A DNA stretch of 48,884 nt. Source: CAZNHL01 sp964572965. Lineage in GTDB: Bacteria; Bacteroidota; Bacteroidia; Cytophagales; UBA9547. The notes beneath the pieces were generated by a model. The model saw only the letters and a list, made by a program, of their open reading frames with translations. It was not told where the DNA came from and did not search any database. How positions within the stretch are numbered: position 1 is the first letter of the stretch; each line of letters starts with the position of its first letter. Of this stretch, positions 1 through 8,688 are shown piece by piece. The stretch is taken from NCBI GenBank assembly GCA_964572965.1, contig CAZNHL010000027.1:1-48884 (forward strand). The letters run 5' to 3'. Made by a program: the position numbers and the translations under genes.

Positions 1-202
1 TTATTCTATGTACCTATGAGGTAAAGTTTTAATATTTAAATGGGACAATCTAAATATTTTAAAACACTTAGAAACATAGTTTTTGTTTACAAAAACAGAC
101 ACAAAACGCTTAGACTGATAGATAACATAAAAAATTAATTTTAATTGAGTATCCGTTTCAGCACACCTTACCTGATCCGCTTAACCGGAAATTCTGAAGT
201 TT

Positions 203-312
203 GCCCGCTAATTTCGCTGATAGCGCAGATTTTTTATTGATTTTAAATTTTCAGGTTTTTTCTGAATCGGAGTTTTAAATCCTAATCTGCGAAATTCTGC
301 GTTATCTGCGGG
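203..312. repeat. Imperfect stem-loop with ATCTGCG repeats
   Basis: The right side holds three octamers ending TCTGCG, at 284-291, 294-301 and 303-310, followed by GGGAAAA. The left side (203-231) carries the reverse complement in the same order: CCCGC at 204-208, GC-AT spaced units, then GCGCAGATT. The two sides can pair over about 29 bases with several mismatches. Intergenic sequences with this kind of repeated TCTGCG unit are, from memory, frequent in Bacteroidota genomes, but I cannot check this here. Confidence 0.45.
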
Positions 313-475
313 AAAAACATAAGAAGGTTCATAGAAGCGGATAGTCATTTAATTTTTAAACATAGAAGCCATTTAAATCTGGCGTTACACCCTATGCATC
401 TATGTGTTAAAATTAAAACGAATTGGATATTTCTTAATATCTATCCGGGGCAAACTATAATTGCTTTAAAACAAA

Positions 476-504
476 AATTCCCGGTCTGATGCAGGCCGGG
501 AATT
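476..504 (-). terminator. Terminator hairpin after T9SS lectin gene
   Basis: AATTCCCGG at 476-484 pairs with CCGGGAATT at 496-504, and the stem continues inward with G-U, C-G and T-A pairs to a 3-nt loop. It lies about 75 nt past the stop of the minus-strand gene ending at 580, so it probably ends that transcript. There is no long U tract. Confidence 0.55.
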
Positions 505-579
505 CCCAATTACTAAGTTTTGGTCTCACTAGGTTCTAAAGGCTGATTTTCCTAAAAAAAACAGCTACTCTATGCTTTA

Positions 580-1702
580 TCAATAAATGATAATTTTCTG
601 ATTGATTGCCCCCTTAACACTTTGACGGAGACTTACAATGTATGTTCCGGGTTCAACACCGGAACTGAAATAATCAAGTATGGTATTTAAATTTCCATTG
701 TCATCGCTCTCCAGCTCTCCTGAAAACAGCATCCTCCCCAGTACATCGTAGATATACAATGGCATTCTTTCATTAGGCTCAACTCCTGAAATACTCACAA
801 ACACTTCCGAATTGACTGAAGCAGGGTTAGGGTAAAGGCTGAATGAAAATACAGACCCATTACTGCTTACTGCTACGACCCTGGAATAAGTGAAAGTTCC
901 GTTAAAATCTGTCTGTTTCAGCCTGTAGTAAGATATTCCGGAAAGGGCATTCGGATCATAGGCATGGTATTTTTGCGACCTGTTGCTTGTACCGGCTCCG
1001 GCAACTGTGGCAATATCAATAAAATGAATACCATCAACAGAGCGCTGTACAGTAAAATACTGATTATCCTTTTCCACCGCAGTTGCCCACTGTGTCAGAA
1101 CATTGCCGGGGCTCTGGAATGCCGCTGTAAAGTATAACAAAGAAACCGGCAAAGGTACAACCAAAATAGCTGTCACAGGAGTTCTGGCACAACTTGCTGC
1201 CAAAGACCCCTTGCTGATCTGCCAGTCAAAAATTCCCGGATACTGACCCTGATTTGCAATTTTTATAGCAAGTTCAGGATCCTTTGTAATATTCGCCCCG
1301 GGTCCTGTCCAGCCTCCGCGCGGCCCCACAAAGTCATAATAAAGAATACCTTGCGCACTTCCTGTACCTTCATAACTGATAGTATAAGTATGTGTGGCAA
1401 GTATGTTGTAATTCAGGTTAACAAGTATTGTGCGCCTGCCCACTGCCACCCCTGTAATTGGCACATTTACAGTTGTAGATAGAGCCGGATTGGTATTATC
1501 CCGAATGGTTAGAGAAACAGTTGTACCTCCAGCCTGAGGAGATGCAGTAATATTCACATCAGTCCTCACAGACAGAAGGGTAAAATTCTCCGTTGGTGTT
1601 ACGTCCATATACAATACCGCCTTAGGCAAACCTAATTCTACCTGTGTATTGTTACCTCCCGGTCCGTAGGCATTGTTGTTAACGTAGGCAACACTTTTTG
1701 TA
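580..1702 (-). CDS. T9SS-secreted lectin-like protein, C-terminal part
   Basis: This is the 3' portion of a large secreted protein cut by a 10-N scaffold gap; the 5' portion is at 1713-3205. The segment begins in a beta-rich module of about 170 residues. It continues with the module common in Cytophagales surface proteins (LPVSLLYFTA, then W-x5-EKDN-x-YFTVQRS and YYRLKQTD). It ends in a type A T9SS sorting domain starting near SLYPNPAS and closing with GTYIVSLRQ and a short basic/hydrophobic tail. The family route is signal-peptide export, passage through the T9SS outer-membrane channel, then sorting-domain cleavage with release or surface anchoring. The ligand is unknown. The frame continues that of the 5' part if the true gap is a multiple of three bases, so I treat the two as one gene. 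Confidence 0.85.
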
Positions 1703-1712
1703 NNNNNNNNNN
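1703..1712. other. Scaffold gap (10 N)
   Basis: Ten N characters, probably a placeholder of unknown true length. It interrupts the lectin/T9SS gene in the Ig-like/adhesion repeat zone, a common place for short-read assemblies to break. A length divisible by three reconciles the flanking reading frames. Confidence 0.95.
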
Positions 1713-3205
1713 GCAGTATTCTTAACATAATACGTCTTATCGGCAGTTAAGCCGGTTGGAGTAGTAAAAGTAGTTCCTGTCCAGACTAATGCCCCTCCCG
1801 TGGGAGCATCATACCATTCATAAGTACCTCCGCCGTTATCAACACTAAGCGTGGTAGAATTTGGTGTGGTAAAGGTATTATCATGGCCTATTGGTAAGCC
1901 CGTAATGGCACTTACTGTGGCACTTCCACTAACAACACCATTACAGCCCGAATTATCTGAAGTAGCGACCAGGGTATAAGTATGTGCACTTTTGCCTTGT
2001 ATAATATAAGGAGAAGTAGTGATACCGGTAATTTGCGGGGTTTGCGTAACGCCATCTATGGCATAGGACAATCTCCATGGCGAAGTGCCTGTTAAAGCAA
2101 CCGACAAGGGAGTTGTTGTTACACCATCATTACAGATAGATGCTCCGCCACTCAAGGTTGCAGTTGCTCCGCTAGTGTTAATGTTGAAGGTAGCTTGTCC
2201 CGGACATTGACTTGCCCCCTGCATCTGAATCACATTAACAGTATATGTACCCGGAACAGTTGTACTAATTGATGGTGTTGTTGCTCCGTTAGACCAGGTA
2301 TATTTCAGATAGCTCCCACTAACTCCTAAAGTAACCGGATTGGTACAAATAAGGTTACCTCCGGTTGTTGTCGGAGTAAAGGGTGTACAGCAAGAGTTTG
2401 CACCGCACTCCCATGGGATAACCGAATTATGAGGCGCAATCCATTGTTCGTTTGAAGCCGAACCTGTTGCCGCAGTAAAACCCCAGTAAACCTCTGAAGC
2501 ACCGCCGAAAATTGTATTAATAATGTCTCTGGTATATGTCAATGTCAGTACCCCCTCTTCATATAACTGCAATGTTCTTGCTGTCGGGTTCCAGACTACT
2601 CTTATTGTATAATAATTATTTGCGTTTTCTGCACAATCTTCCAGATCGCGTCCGGAAGCAACCGGCTGAACGGTAACAGGTGTACCTGCAGAACCTATAA
2701 AAAAGTTATTGGTATTATTGACATCACCATTCACATCAATAGCAATATGATCGGCAGGGATTTCGTTAGCGCCACCTGCAGCTGTACCGTCATAAGTATC
2801 AAATTCTATAGATATTGCAGGAGTAATAGGCGCACCTCCGCCAAGGCCAAGGTAACCTCCGCCGGCGCCAAGCGCATTGATACCCGCATTCTGAAAAGTA
2901 AATGTTATCCCGTCACCACCGTTAGGACCATTTTCACAACCAAAAAACATGTCAAATGTCATATCAAAAGGTTGATTTAAATCGTGCTTTGTAGTACACC
3001 ATGCAGAAGCCACCTGCCACGCGCCCGGCACAGCAGGAGACGATGACGTTAGCTTCACCAATCCGCCACCAGCATTAACGGCATCTCCGTTAACCTGATA
3101 AGTTTGAGAATAAACTGAGGTTATACTAGCCACAGCCAGTATAAATACTGTAATGATCCCCCAAGTTTGTCTCAATAATTGTTGAAAAACAGCTTGAACT
3201 TGCAT
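1713..3205 (-). CDS. Secreted L-type lectin-domain protein, N-terminal part
   Basis: This is the 5' portion of the gene continued at 580-1702. I chose the ATG at 3205 (MQVQAVFQQLL...) because a hydrophobic signal segment and an AxS-type cleavage region ending VYSQ follow at once; an upstream TTG at 3250 only adds polar residues. Residues ~35-260 look like a bacterial L-type lectin sandwich: GGDGITFTFQ, ISIEFDTYDG and a D-x-N-x-D stretch near the usual metal site. A cysteine pair (NSCCTPF) leads into an Ig/PKD-like repeat (YTWSNGATTPSIS), a second beta repeat, and an Ig-like repeat (YEWYDAPTGGA ... TYYVKN) that runs into the gap. A surface glycan-binding or adhesion role fits but the ligand is not known. 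No Shine-Dalgarno sequence is seen, as is usual in this phylum. Confidence 0.85.
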
Positions 3206-3429
3206 AAGGGTTTTAGTTTTTTTTATAAGTTTTGTGTTAATGCTTACCAATTAATACGTCAAACGTAGTAAAAAAATAATCCAAATAAATGCCCATAAAA
3301 TCCTGTAAAAAAGAGCTTAGCACTTAAGTAACAATTGTTTAAATCGTTTCATAAAAGCCCTCTACAATCATCAATATTCAACGTTTCTCTTAATTCAAAT
3401 AATTTTTTCCGCTTTGTGACTTAGGTGTT

Positions 3430-3439
3430 TTTACACTTA
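3430..3439. promoter_or_regulatory. Recurrent decamer TTTACACTTA (copy 1)
   Basis: Exact copies of this decamer occur here and at 15113-15122, 15202-15211 and 15366-15375, all in AT-rich non-coding DNA upstream of minus-strand genes for secreted proteins. It may be a shared regulator site (minus-strand reading TAAGTGTAAA). No function is proven. Confidence 0.25.
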
Positions 3440-3460
3440 AAAAACAATAAAATATTTCGG

Positions 3461-3480
3461 AAAAAATCAGGACATCCTGA
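3461..3480 (-). terminator. Small terminator after 7TM-DISM/LuxR gene
   Basis: Read on the minus strand, TCAGGATGTCCTGA (3480-3467) is a short self-complementary hairpin followed directly by six T. It lies 25 nt past the stop of the gene ending at 3505. The stem is only 5-6 bp, so it may be weak. Confidence 0.5.
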
Positions 3481-3504
3481 AACGAAGAACAAAACGGGCA
3501 AAAG

Positions 3505-5223
3505 CTACTTGAAATTCAAAAGAAAATCAGAGAGCGTTGTATTATTTTCCAACTCCATTTTTTCTCTTAAACGAAAGCGTCTTTTCTCCACAGCGCTGGT
3601 GCTCATATTGAGTAAAGAAGCTATCTCTTTGTTAGATTTATTGAGCTTCAGGTATGCACAAAAGAGCAAGTCCGTAGGCTTCAGCAATGGAAACCTCTCT
3701 CTTAAACGAGTAAGAAAGTTATTATGAGCTTTATCAAAGTTTAACTGAAACTGCTCCCAGTTATTATCAGCTTCACTGCCTTTTTCGATCTCTTTGATAA
3801 TCCTGTTTAATGAAGAACCGGACGAACCTTCTTTAGAAGCAGTAAGCAATTCTTTTTTAAGGTTTGTAAATAACTCATTGTTCTGGGCAAGGTTTGTTGC
3901 CAGCATTGAAAGTTCGTTGTTCTGGTAAACTATTTCGGCTTCAAGGTGTTGATTTCTTTGCTGTACTAACTCACTTTCAACCCTCAGCCTTTCTTCCCGA
4001 AGCTGCTGCTCCACCATTTTTTCATTTTCTTCTCTCAGATATACCAGCTTACCTCTGATCCCCAATGACATAACAATTGCATCGACAACAACGGCATAAT
4101 TGAGAATATACTCAATAAACCAACTCCACTTTATCAGCCCCATATAGCGCAACTTAAGTACAAGCAGTGCAGCTAAAATTGCGATAATGCTGATTAAAAG
4201 ATAACCGGCAGGTTTGTAGTTTTTAACTGTATAATACAAAGCCAGTCCGAACAGCCATATATAGCTTACCAGATACACAATAGGTAGTGGGTTAAAAAAG
4301 CCCGGATCTATAATATTGTAAACAAAATACAGTAAGTCGACAACTATAAATCCATTGGTAATCTTAAGTGCATCGGGATGTCTTTGTCCTAATTCCAGGA
4401 AATTGACAGTGTAAAGCATAAATGCCATCAGGAGTAAAAACAAACCTGTTGAATGATGATAGGTATTAATACTTGGCAAATGCGACCAGATAAATTCAAA
4501 ACCTAAACCATCTTTCCATGAAATAAAGAAAGCCGAACTGAGGGTATAAAAGATATAGTAAAGGTAAATTTTATCCTTTATAGACAAGTACAGAACGAAG
4601 TTATATACTACCATCAGGAACAAAATCCCGTAAATCAGACCCAGCAAAATATACCCGTTAGTATGTACTTCCAGATAGCGTGAAGGAGACGAAATAACGA
4701 CTGAGCTGTCATAATGTTTGCGGGAAATAACATGCATATAAACATCTACCGGCTTATTTTTGTACATCGGCAATTCAAACACCAATGTTCGCAGGTGAAT
4801 CGGGCGCGACTCGAAATCAGTTTGCTGCCCCGTATTATATTCATGGTAAGTGCCATCCGGCATTAATATATATATTGAAGCCTTCTCGGTGTGCAAAGGC
4901 AATTGCATATACCACCTTTTATCTTCTTCTGACTGATTAAGAACTGTAAATTTTATCCAATAATACTTATTAAGTTTAAAGACCTGATCAGGGCTGTATT
5001 CGGGGAGAAATTGCTGAAACGACGGAGCCGAAACTGCTTTAAAAGAAAGGCCGGTTCTATCTTCAAGAACTCTGAATTGAGCCAGAGGGATTCTTATATC
5101 TTCAATTGAATCTGTGATGATAACTGGTTTTTGCGCATAGATAAGGTGTCCGCTAAGTCCAAAACAAATAAGGGCACTCAATATCCGGAAATACTTAGAA
5201 ATTGTTCTTTTGTGTAGTTCCAT
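3505..5223 (-). CDS. 7TM-DISM receptor with LuxR-type HTH output
   Basis: This 572-residue membrane sensor has a signal peptide (about 1-31, cleavage near IYAQ) and a periplasmic beta-rich 7TMR-DISMED2 domain (about 35-185). Seven membrane segments (about 188-390) follow. A coiled coil (about 395-460, rich in E/Q/R/L) leads to a C-terminal helix-turn-helix (about 508-560: LKPTDLLFCAYLKLNKSNKEIA ... STSAVEKRRFRLREK, shown in parts) of the LuxR/GerE-like type common in Bacteroidota. DISMED2 domains are thought to bind carbohydrates or similar ligands, and the HTH should act on DNA near the membrane or after association. It lies directly downstream of the glucan operon and reads the same way, so control of that operon is a reasonable inference. 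There is no kinase domain. A hairpin at 5255-5303 separates it from the GH3 gene. Confidence 0.85.
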   Translation of the reverse strand: MELHKRTISKYFRILSALICFGLSGHLIYAQKPVIITDSIEDIRIPLAQFRVLEDRTGLSFKAVSAPSFQQFLPEYSPDQVFKLNKYYWIKFTVLNQSEEDKRWYMQLPLHTEKASIYILMPDGTYHEYNTGQQTDFESRPIHLRTLVFELPMYKNKPVDVYMHVISRKHYDSSVVISSPSRYLEVHTNGYILLGLIYGILFLMVVYNFVLYLSIKDKIYLYYIFYTLSSAFFISWKDGLGFEFIWSHLPSINTYHHSTGLFLLLMAFMLYTVNFLELGQRHPDALKITNGFIVVDLLYFVYNIIDPGFFNPLPIVYLVSYIWLFGLALYYTVKNYKPAGYLLISIIAILAALLVLKLRYMGLIKWSWFIEYILNYAVVVDAIVMSLGIRGKLVYLREENEKMVEQQLREERLRVESELVQQRNQHLEAEIVYQNNELSMLATNLAQNNELFTNLKKELLTASKEGSSGSSLNRIIKEIEKGSEADNNWEQFQLNFDKAHNNFLTRLRERFPLLKPTDLLFCAYLKLNKSNKEIASLLNMSTSAVEKRRFRLREKMELENNTTLSDFLLNFK

Positions 5224-5254
5224 ATATTTTACTCGGTTATATTCAGGCTATAAG

Positions 5255-5303
5255 CTTTTCAAGCTATGGCACAACAATCATGTTGCGCCATAGCTTGAAA
5301 AGG
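5255..5303 (-). terminator. Long inverted repeat after GH3 gene
   Basis: Arms 5255-5276 and 5281-5303 pair over about 22 bp around the loop ATCA. The single mismatch is A/C as DNA on the plus strand but becomes a U-G wobble in minus-strand RNA, which favours function in the minus transcript. One arm has one extra C. No U tract follows, so it may be a processing or stabilising hairpin as much as a terminator between the glucan operon and the receptor gene. Confidence 0.55.
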
Positions 5304-5337
5304 CTTGTATTATTTCACTCTCAATAAATTTTATGCA

Positions 5338-7605
5338 TTAAGGTGCTTTACTAAATTCTTTATTAATCAATGTAAACTTCTCAGATAACTGATTGATCAT
5401 CACTGTAAAATCACCGATTTCTGATATCCACTGATTGTTTCCGTCTACAAACTGCAGGTCTTTATTGCTTATTTTAAAGTGTACTACTGCACTTTCATTT
5501 GGTTTCAGTGAAATCTTTTTAAAGGCTCTCAGACGTTTTACTGCAGGTGCAATACTTGCAAACTCATCTCTTACATACATTTGAACCACTTCTTTACCTT
5601 CCCGTTTGCCGATATTTGTGACTTTAACACTTACATCAATACTATCGGCCACAGTCAACCTGTCGTGACTGAGTTTCAGGTTACTATATTCAAACTGTGT
5701 ATAGCTTAACCCAAAACCAAAAGCATAAAGCGGGTTTACTGCATTAAACCCAAAATTAGGGTCTCTTGTTTCAGCAAATTTATGATCGTATGTTACTAAA
5801 GAACCGGTGTGTCTCGGATATGTAAAAGGCAATTTACCACTCGGATTGGCATCTCCGAAAAGCACCTCTGCAATAGCTCTTCCACCTTCGTTTCCCGGCA
5901 GATAAGCCATTACAACACCATCAACCAGTGGTTCAATTTCAGTTATAATTCTAGGTCTTCCTTCTGCCAGAACCAATACTATAGGCTTACCTGTTTTAGC
6001 AAGTGCAGTTACCAAATCAAGCTGGGCTCTATCCAGTGTCAGGTCGTCCAGATCCCCCGGCTTTTCAGTAGCCGGCTTTTCCCCTAAACAAATAACTATA
6101 TAATCAACATTCTGAGCTTCTTTAACTGCCTGCGCTGTATTAACATCTTTGTTATAAGTTGTTCCTTCTACATAAACAGCATGCTTGCTGCCAATCTTAT
6201 CTTTGATAGCCTGATAGATTGTTTTCTTGTCTTTTGGATTGTGCTCCGTTACTAATCCCTGCCACGTATATGTCCACCCTCCGTTCAGAGGGTTCAACAG
6301 GTTTGCAGCAACACCTGTAACCAAAACTTTTTTATGTTTATCCAAAGGCAGAATGTTTTTGTTGTTTTTCAACATTGTCAAACACTCAAGCGCCGACTGA
6401 AAGTTAACTTCACTGAATTCTGCAGAACCGAATTTTTTATAATAGCTCTGATCATAGTATGCATTTTCAAATAAACCTAAACGGTATTTCACACGAAGTA
6501 TCCTTTTTACAGCATCGTCAATACGGCTCATTGGCACACGGCCTTCTTTTACCAGCTCAACCAGGTATTTACAATAAGTAATATCTAACGGAACCATGCT
6601 CATATCAATTCCGGCATTGATTGCCATTGCAATTGCATCTTTATAATTAGCTGCAACTTTATGCACTGTATGAAGCATCATAATATCTTCCCAGTCAGTT
6701 ACTGCAAATCCATCGAACTTCAATTCCTGCTTTAAGATTTCCGTGATAATGTGATAATCGGCATGTACAGGAGTACCGTTTATTTCAGCAGAATTGACCA
6801 TTACAGTCATTGCACCACTTTTGATAGCCTGCTCAAACGGTGGCAGGTAATATTCTCTCAGCAACCTTTCAGGCAACAAAACCGGAGTACGGTCTTTTCC
6901 TGTAAAAGGGAAACTATACCCTACATAATGTTTCAGACATGCTGCAACTTTCTCCGGGTTGTTTACATTGTTACCCTGGTATCCTTTGATCATTGCAGTG
7001 CCCATAAGGCCGGCCAGATAAGGATCTTCTCCAAAAGTTTCAAAAAAACGTGACCATAACGGCTGGCGTCCTAAATCAAGTACAGGAGAGAAGTTCCATG
7101 GAATAGCAGAAGCTCTTACTTCATAAGCTGTAATACTGGCTGCTTTTTCTGCAAAGTCAGGGTTCCAGGTAGCTGCCAAAGCCAGCTCGTGCGGGAACAT
7201 AGTAGCGCCGGTAGTATAAGTAGCGCCGTGAATTGCATCAACACCATAAAGCACAGGAATTTTAAGACGTGTATTGTTCAGCGCTGTATGCTGAATTTTA
7301 CCGATCAGTTCATTCCACTTTTCTTTCGTAAGTGTGTGCATGCCTGTATTCAGAATAGAACCGACATGGTTTATAACCAGTGCAGAATCAAGCTTTACAG
7401 GATCTATTTCCATTTGCTTGGACATGTCAAACGACTTCCCTTTACAAACAAAGTCCAAAGTAAGCTGCGTCATCTGCCCCACTTTCTCTTCCAGGGTCAT
7501 AGAAGAAACCAACTTGCCTATTTTTGCCTCAGTATCCTGTTGCTGCGCCCATAATGTAGTGCTGCAGCCGGCCAACATTAGCCACACTAAAAGTCGTACT
7601 CTCAT
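5338..7605 (-). CDS. bglX: GH3 beta-glucosidase (BglX-like), exported
   Basis: This is a 755-residue glycoside hydrolase family 3 enzyme that removes glucose from the non-reducing ends of beta-gluco-oligosaccharides. The N-terminal barrel carries KVGQMTQ (41-47), GVDAIHGATY (121-130), the ETFGEDPYL segment (189-197) and KHYVGY (225-230). The nucleophile is Asp304 in AVTDWED. The alpha/beta sandwich domain follows, with a C-terminal fibronectin-III-like domain (about 655-750: KEVVQMYVRDE). The N-terminus MRVRLLVWLMLAGC holds a lipobox (LAGC, Cys14), but a signal peptidase I site after TLWA is also possible. Either way it is periplasmic or membrane-attached. It is the last gene of the glucan operon, 78 nt after the lipoprotein gene, and should finish the hydrolysis started by the GH16 enzyme. 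Length is normal for BglX. Confidence 0.93.
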   Translation of the reverse strand: MRVRLLVWLMLAGCSTTLWAQQQDTEAKIGKLVSSMTLEEKVGQMTQLTLDFVCKGKSFDMSKQMEIDPVKLDSALVINHVGSILNTGMHTLTKEKWNELIGKIQHTALNNTRLKIPVLYGVDAIHGATYTTGATMFPHELALAATWNPDFAEKAASITAYEVRASAIPWNFSPVLDLGRQPLWSRFFETFGEDPYLAGLMGTAMIKGYQGNNVNNPEKVAACLKHYVGYSFPFTGKDRTPVLLPERLLREYYLPPFEQAIKSGAMTVMVNSAEINGTPVHADYHIITEILKQELKFDGFAVTDWEDIMMLHTVHKVAANYKDAIAMAINAGIDMSMVPLDITYCKYLVELVKEGRVPMSRIDDAVKRILRVKYRLGLFENAYYDQSYYKKFGSAEFSEVNFQSALECLTMLKNNKNILPLDKHKKVLVTGVAANLLNPLNGGWTYTWQGLVTEHNPKDKKTIYQAIKDKIGSKHAVYVEGTTYNKDVNTAQAVKEAQNVDYIVICLGEKPATEKPGDLDDLTLDRAQLDLVTALAKTGKPIVLVLAEGRPRIITEIEPLVDGVVMAYLPGNEGGRAIAEVLFGDANPSGKLPFTYPRHTGSLVTYDHKFAETRDPNFGFNAVNPLYAFGFGLSYTQFEYSNLKLSHDRLTVADSIDVSVKVTNIGKREGKEVVQMYVRDEFASIAPAVKRLRAFKKISLKPNESAVVHFKISNKDLQFVDGNNQWISEIGDFTVMINQLSEKFTLINKEFSKAP

Positions 7606-7683
7606 TGTTGTATATTTATTAAATGCGTTATTTAATTCTTCTCAGGGTTACATCATCTTACTTGAACCATACCAGCCCCTTAA

Positions 7684-8688
7684 TTAAGGCTTATATGGAT
7701 GATCAATTGTGAAGGTGGCATGATCAAATGATGTCTTCACTGTTTGTTTTGCAGCAAGATCTCCTGAAGACGACAGTAGCGTGAACTGCACAAATTTGAT
7801 TCTATGAGGGGTTGCTGCAACTCCTTTTTTATCATCAGGCACTTTCAGATCAGAATAGCGGCAAGTCACCAGCTTCCAGCCCACCCAGTCTGGTTTGATC
7901 TCAAGCGTTCTGTTTATTCCCTGTTCTTCAGAAAACATGATCTGTAACCAGGCATCCTTCGTTGATGTTGCATAAACCATCAGATTGAAATAAACCTTGT
8001 TTGGATCCTGGATCAATTTATAGAACCCTGTCGTATTAGTGCTTGTATCTGAATACTGTGGTTTGATCAATAAATAGTTCACATAAGGTGTGATAGGGCT
8101 CCCCTGCCATGGCGTGCCTGTCATAGTCAGGTAATTGTTACCGTCAGGTTTGGGATACGAACCATCGCCAGTCGTAATTGTCTGCCAGTCACGTTCCCAT
8201 CTAGTATCAAGTGCTTTAAAAGCACTAATGATGATTGCGTCTTTATCGAGATTTCTGGTGCCTGCAATAGCAAGTTTTGTGTCCAAACTATCTTTATAAC
8301 CATTTTTGAACGTAAGCCATGCTGTTACACTTTCTTTTTGAAAAGAAGGAAGATCATCTGCTCCTCCATTCCACACTGTATTGTTAGCATTCAATTCGCG
8401 GCTGGTTCCCGAAATAGTCTTTGTTGCTCCGGAAACATCGCCTTTAATAGTCAATACCCAATTCGTCTCATTTTCAAACTTCGCAGAAAATGTTACAATC
8501 TGATTGTTCGACGAAAAATCAGGACTTGCATTGCTGTTAATCAAAGGCTCTACTACAACTACAGGGCCATACAAGCCATTAATTGACGGACCAACAGGAT
8601 CCTTTTTCGCACATGACAAACCCGCAAAAGCAAATACTGTCACACTTATAATGGTTTTAAAATTGATATTTTTCATATTCTTTCTCAT
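7684..8688 (-). CDS. Surface-type lipoprotein of glucan operon, unknown
   Basis: A 334-residue predicted lipoprotein: after a hydrophobic segment the lipobox FAGLSC places the lipid-bearing cysteine near residue 26, followed by AKKDP. The mature part is beta-rich and tryptophan-rich (TNWVLTIKG, TVWNGG, RWERDW, TPWQGSP, DWVGWKL), as in carbohydrate-binding sandwich domains; no catalytic motif is visible. I do not recognise a named family. Its ATG overlaps the stop of the upstream outer-membrane protein gene (TAATG at 8690-8686), so the two are probably translationally coupled and may form a complex, much as SusD-like lipoproteins pair with their porins. An alternative start is the ATG at 8676 (MKNINF). 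Glucan binding at the surface is an inference from context. Confidence 0.75.
   Translation of the reverse strand: MRKNMKNINFKTIISVTVFAFAGLSCAKKDPVGPSINGLYGPVVVVEPLINSNASPDFSSNNQIVTFSAKFENETNWVLTIKGDVSGATKTISGTSRELNANNTVWNGGADDLPSFQKESVTAWLTFKNGYKDSLDTKLAIAGTRNLDKDAIIISAFKALDTRWERDWQTITTGDGSYPKPDGNNYLTMTGTPWQGSPITPYVNYLLIKPQYSDTSTNTTGFYKLIQDPNKVYFNLMVYATSTKDAWLQIMFSEEQGINRTLEIKPDWVGWKLVTCRYSDLKVPDDKKGVAATPHRIKFVQFTLLSSSGDLAAKQTVKTSFDHATFTIDHPYKP

Larger units (their letters stand above)
1..579. other. Non-coding region with structured repeat element
   Basis: No convincing gene is seen in these 579 bases. Two features stand out. Positions 203-312 form a long imperfect stem-loop rich in ATCTGCG-type units (see separate entry). 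A degenerate direct repeat beginning CTATG brackets it, at about 6-32 and 391-417 (pattern CTATGnAnCTATG followed by a G/T-TAAA tract). The region ends in the terminator hairpin of the T9SS gene that stops at 580. It could equally be the remnant 3' side of something beyond the window edge. Confidence 0.5.

Noticed and set aside
1679..1728. Two separate genes at the first N gap
   Set aside because: The two ORFs overlap only because of the 10-N placeholder; domain order (lectin, Ig-like repeats, then T9SS end) and frame arithmetic indicate one gene.
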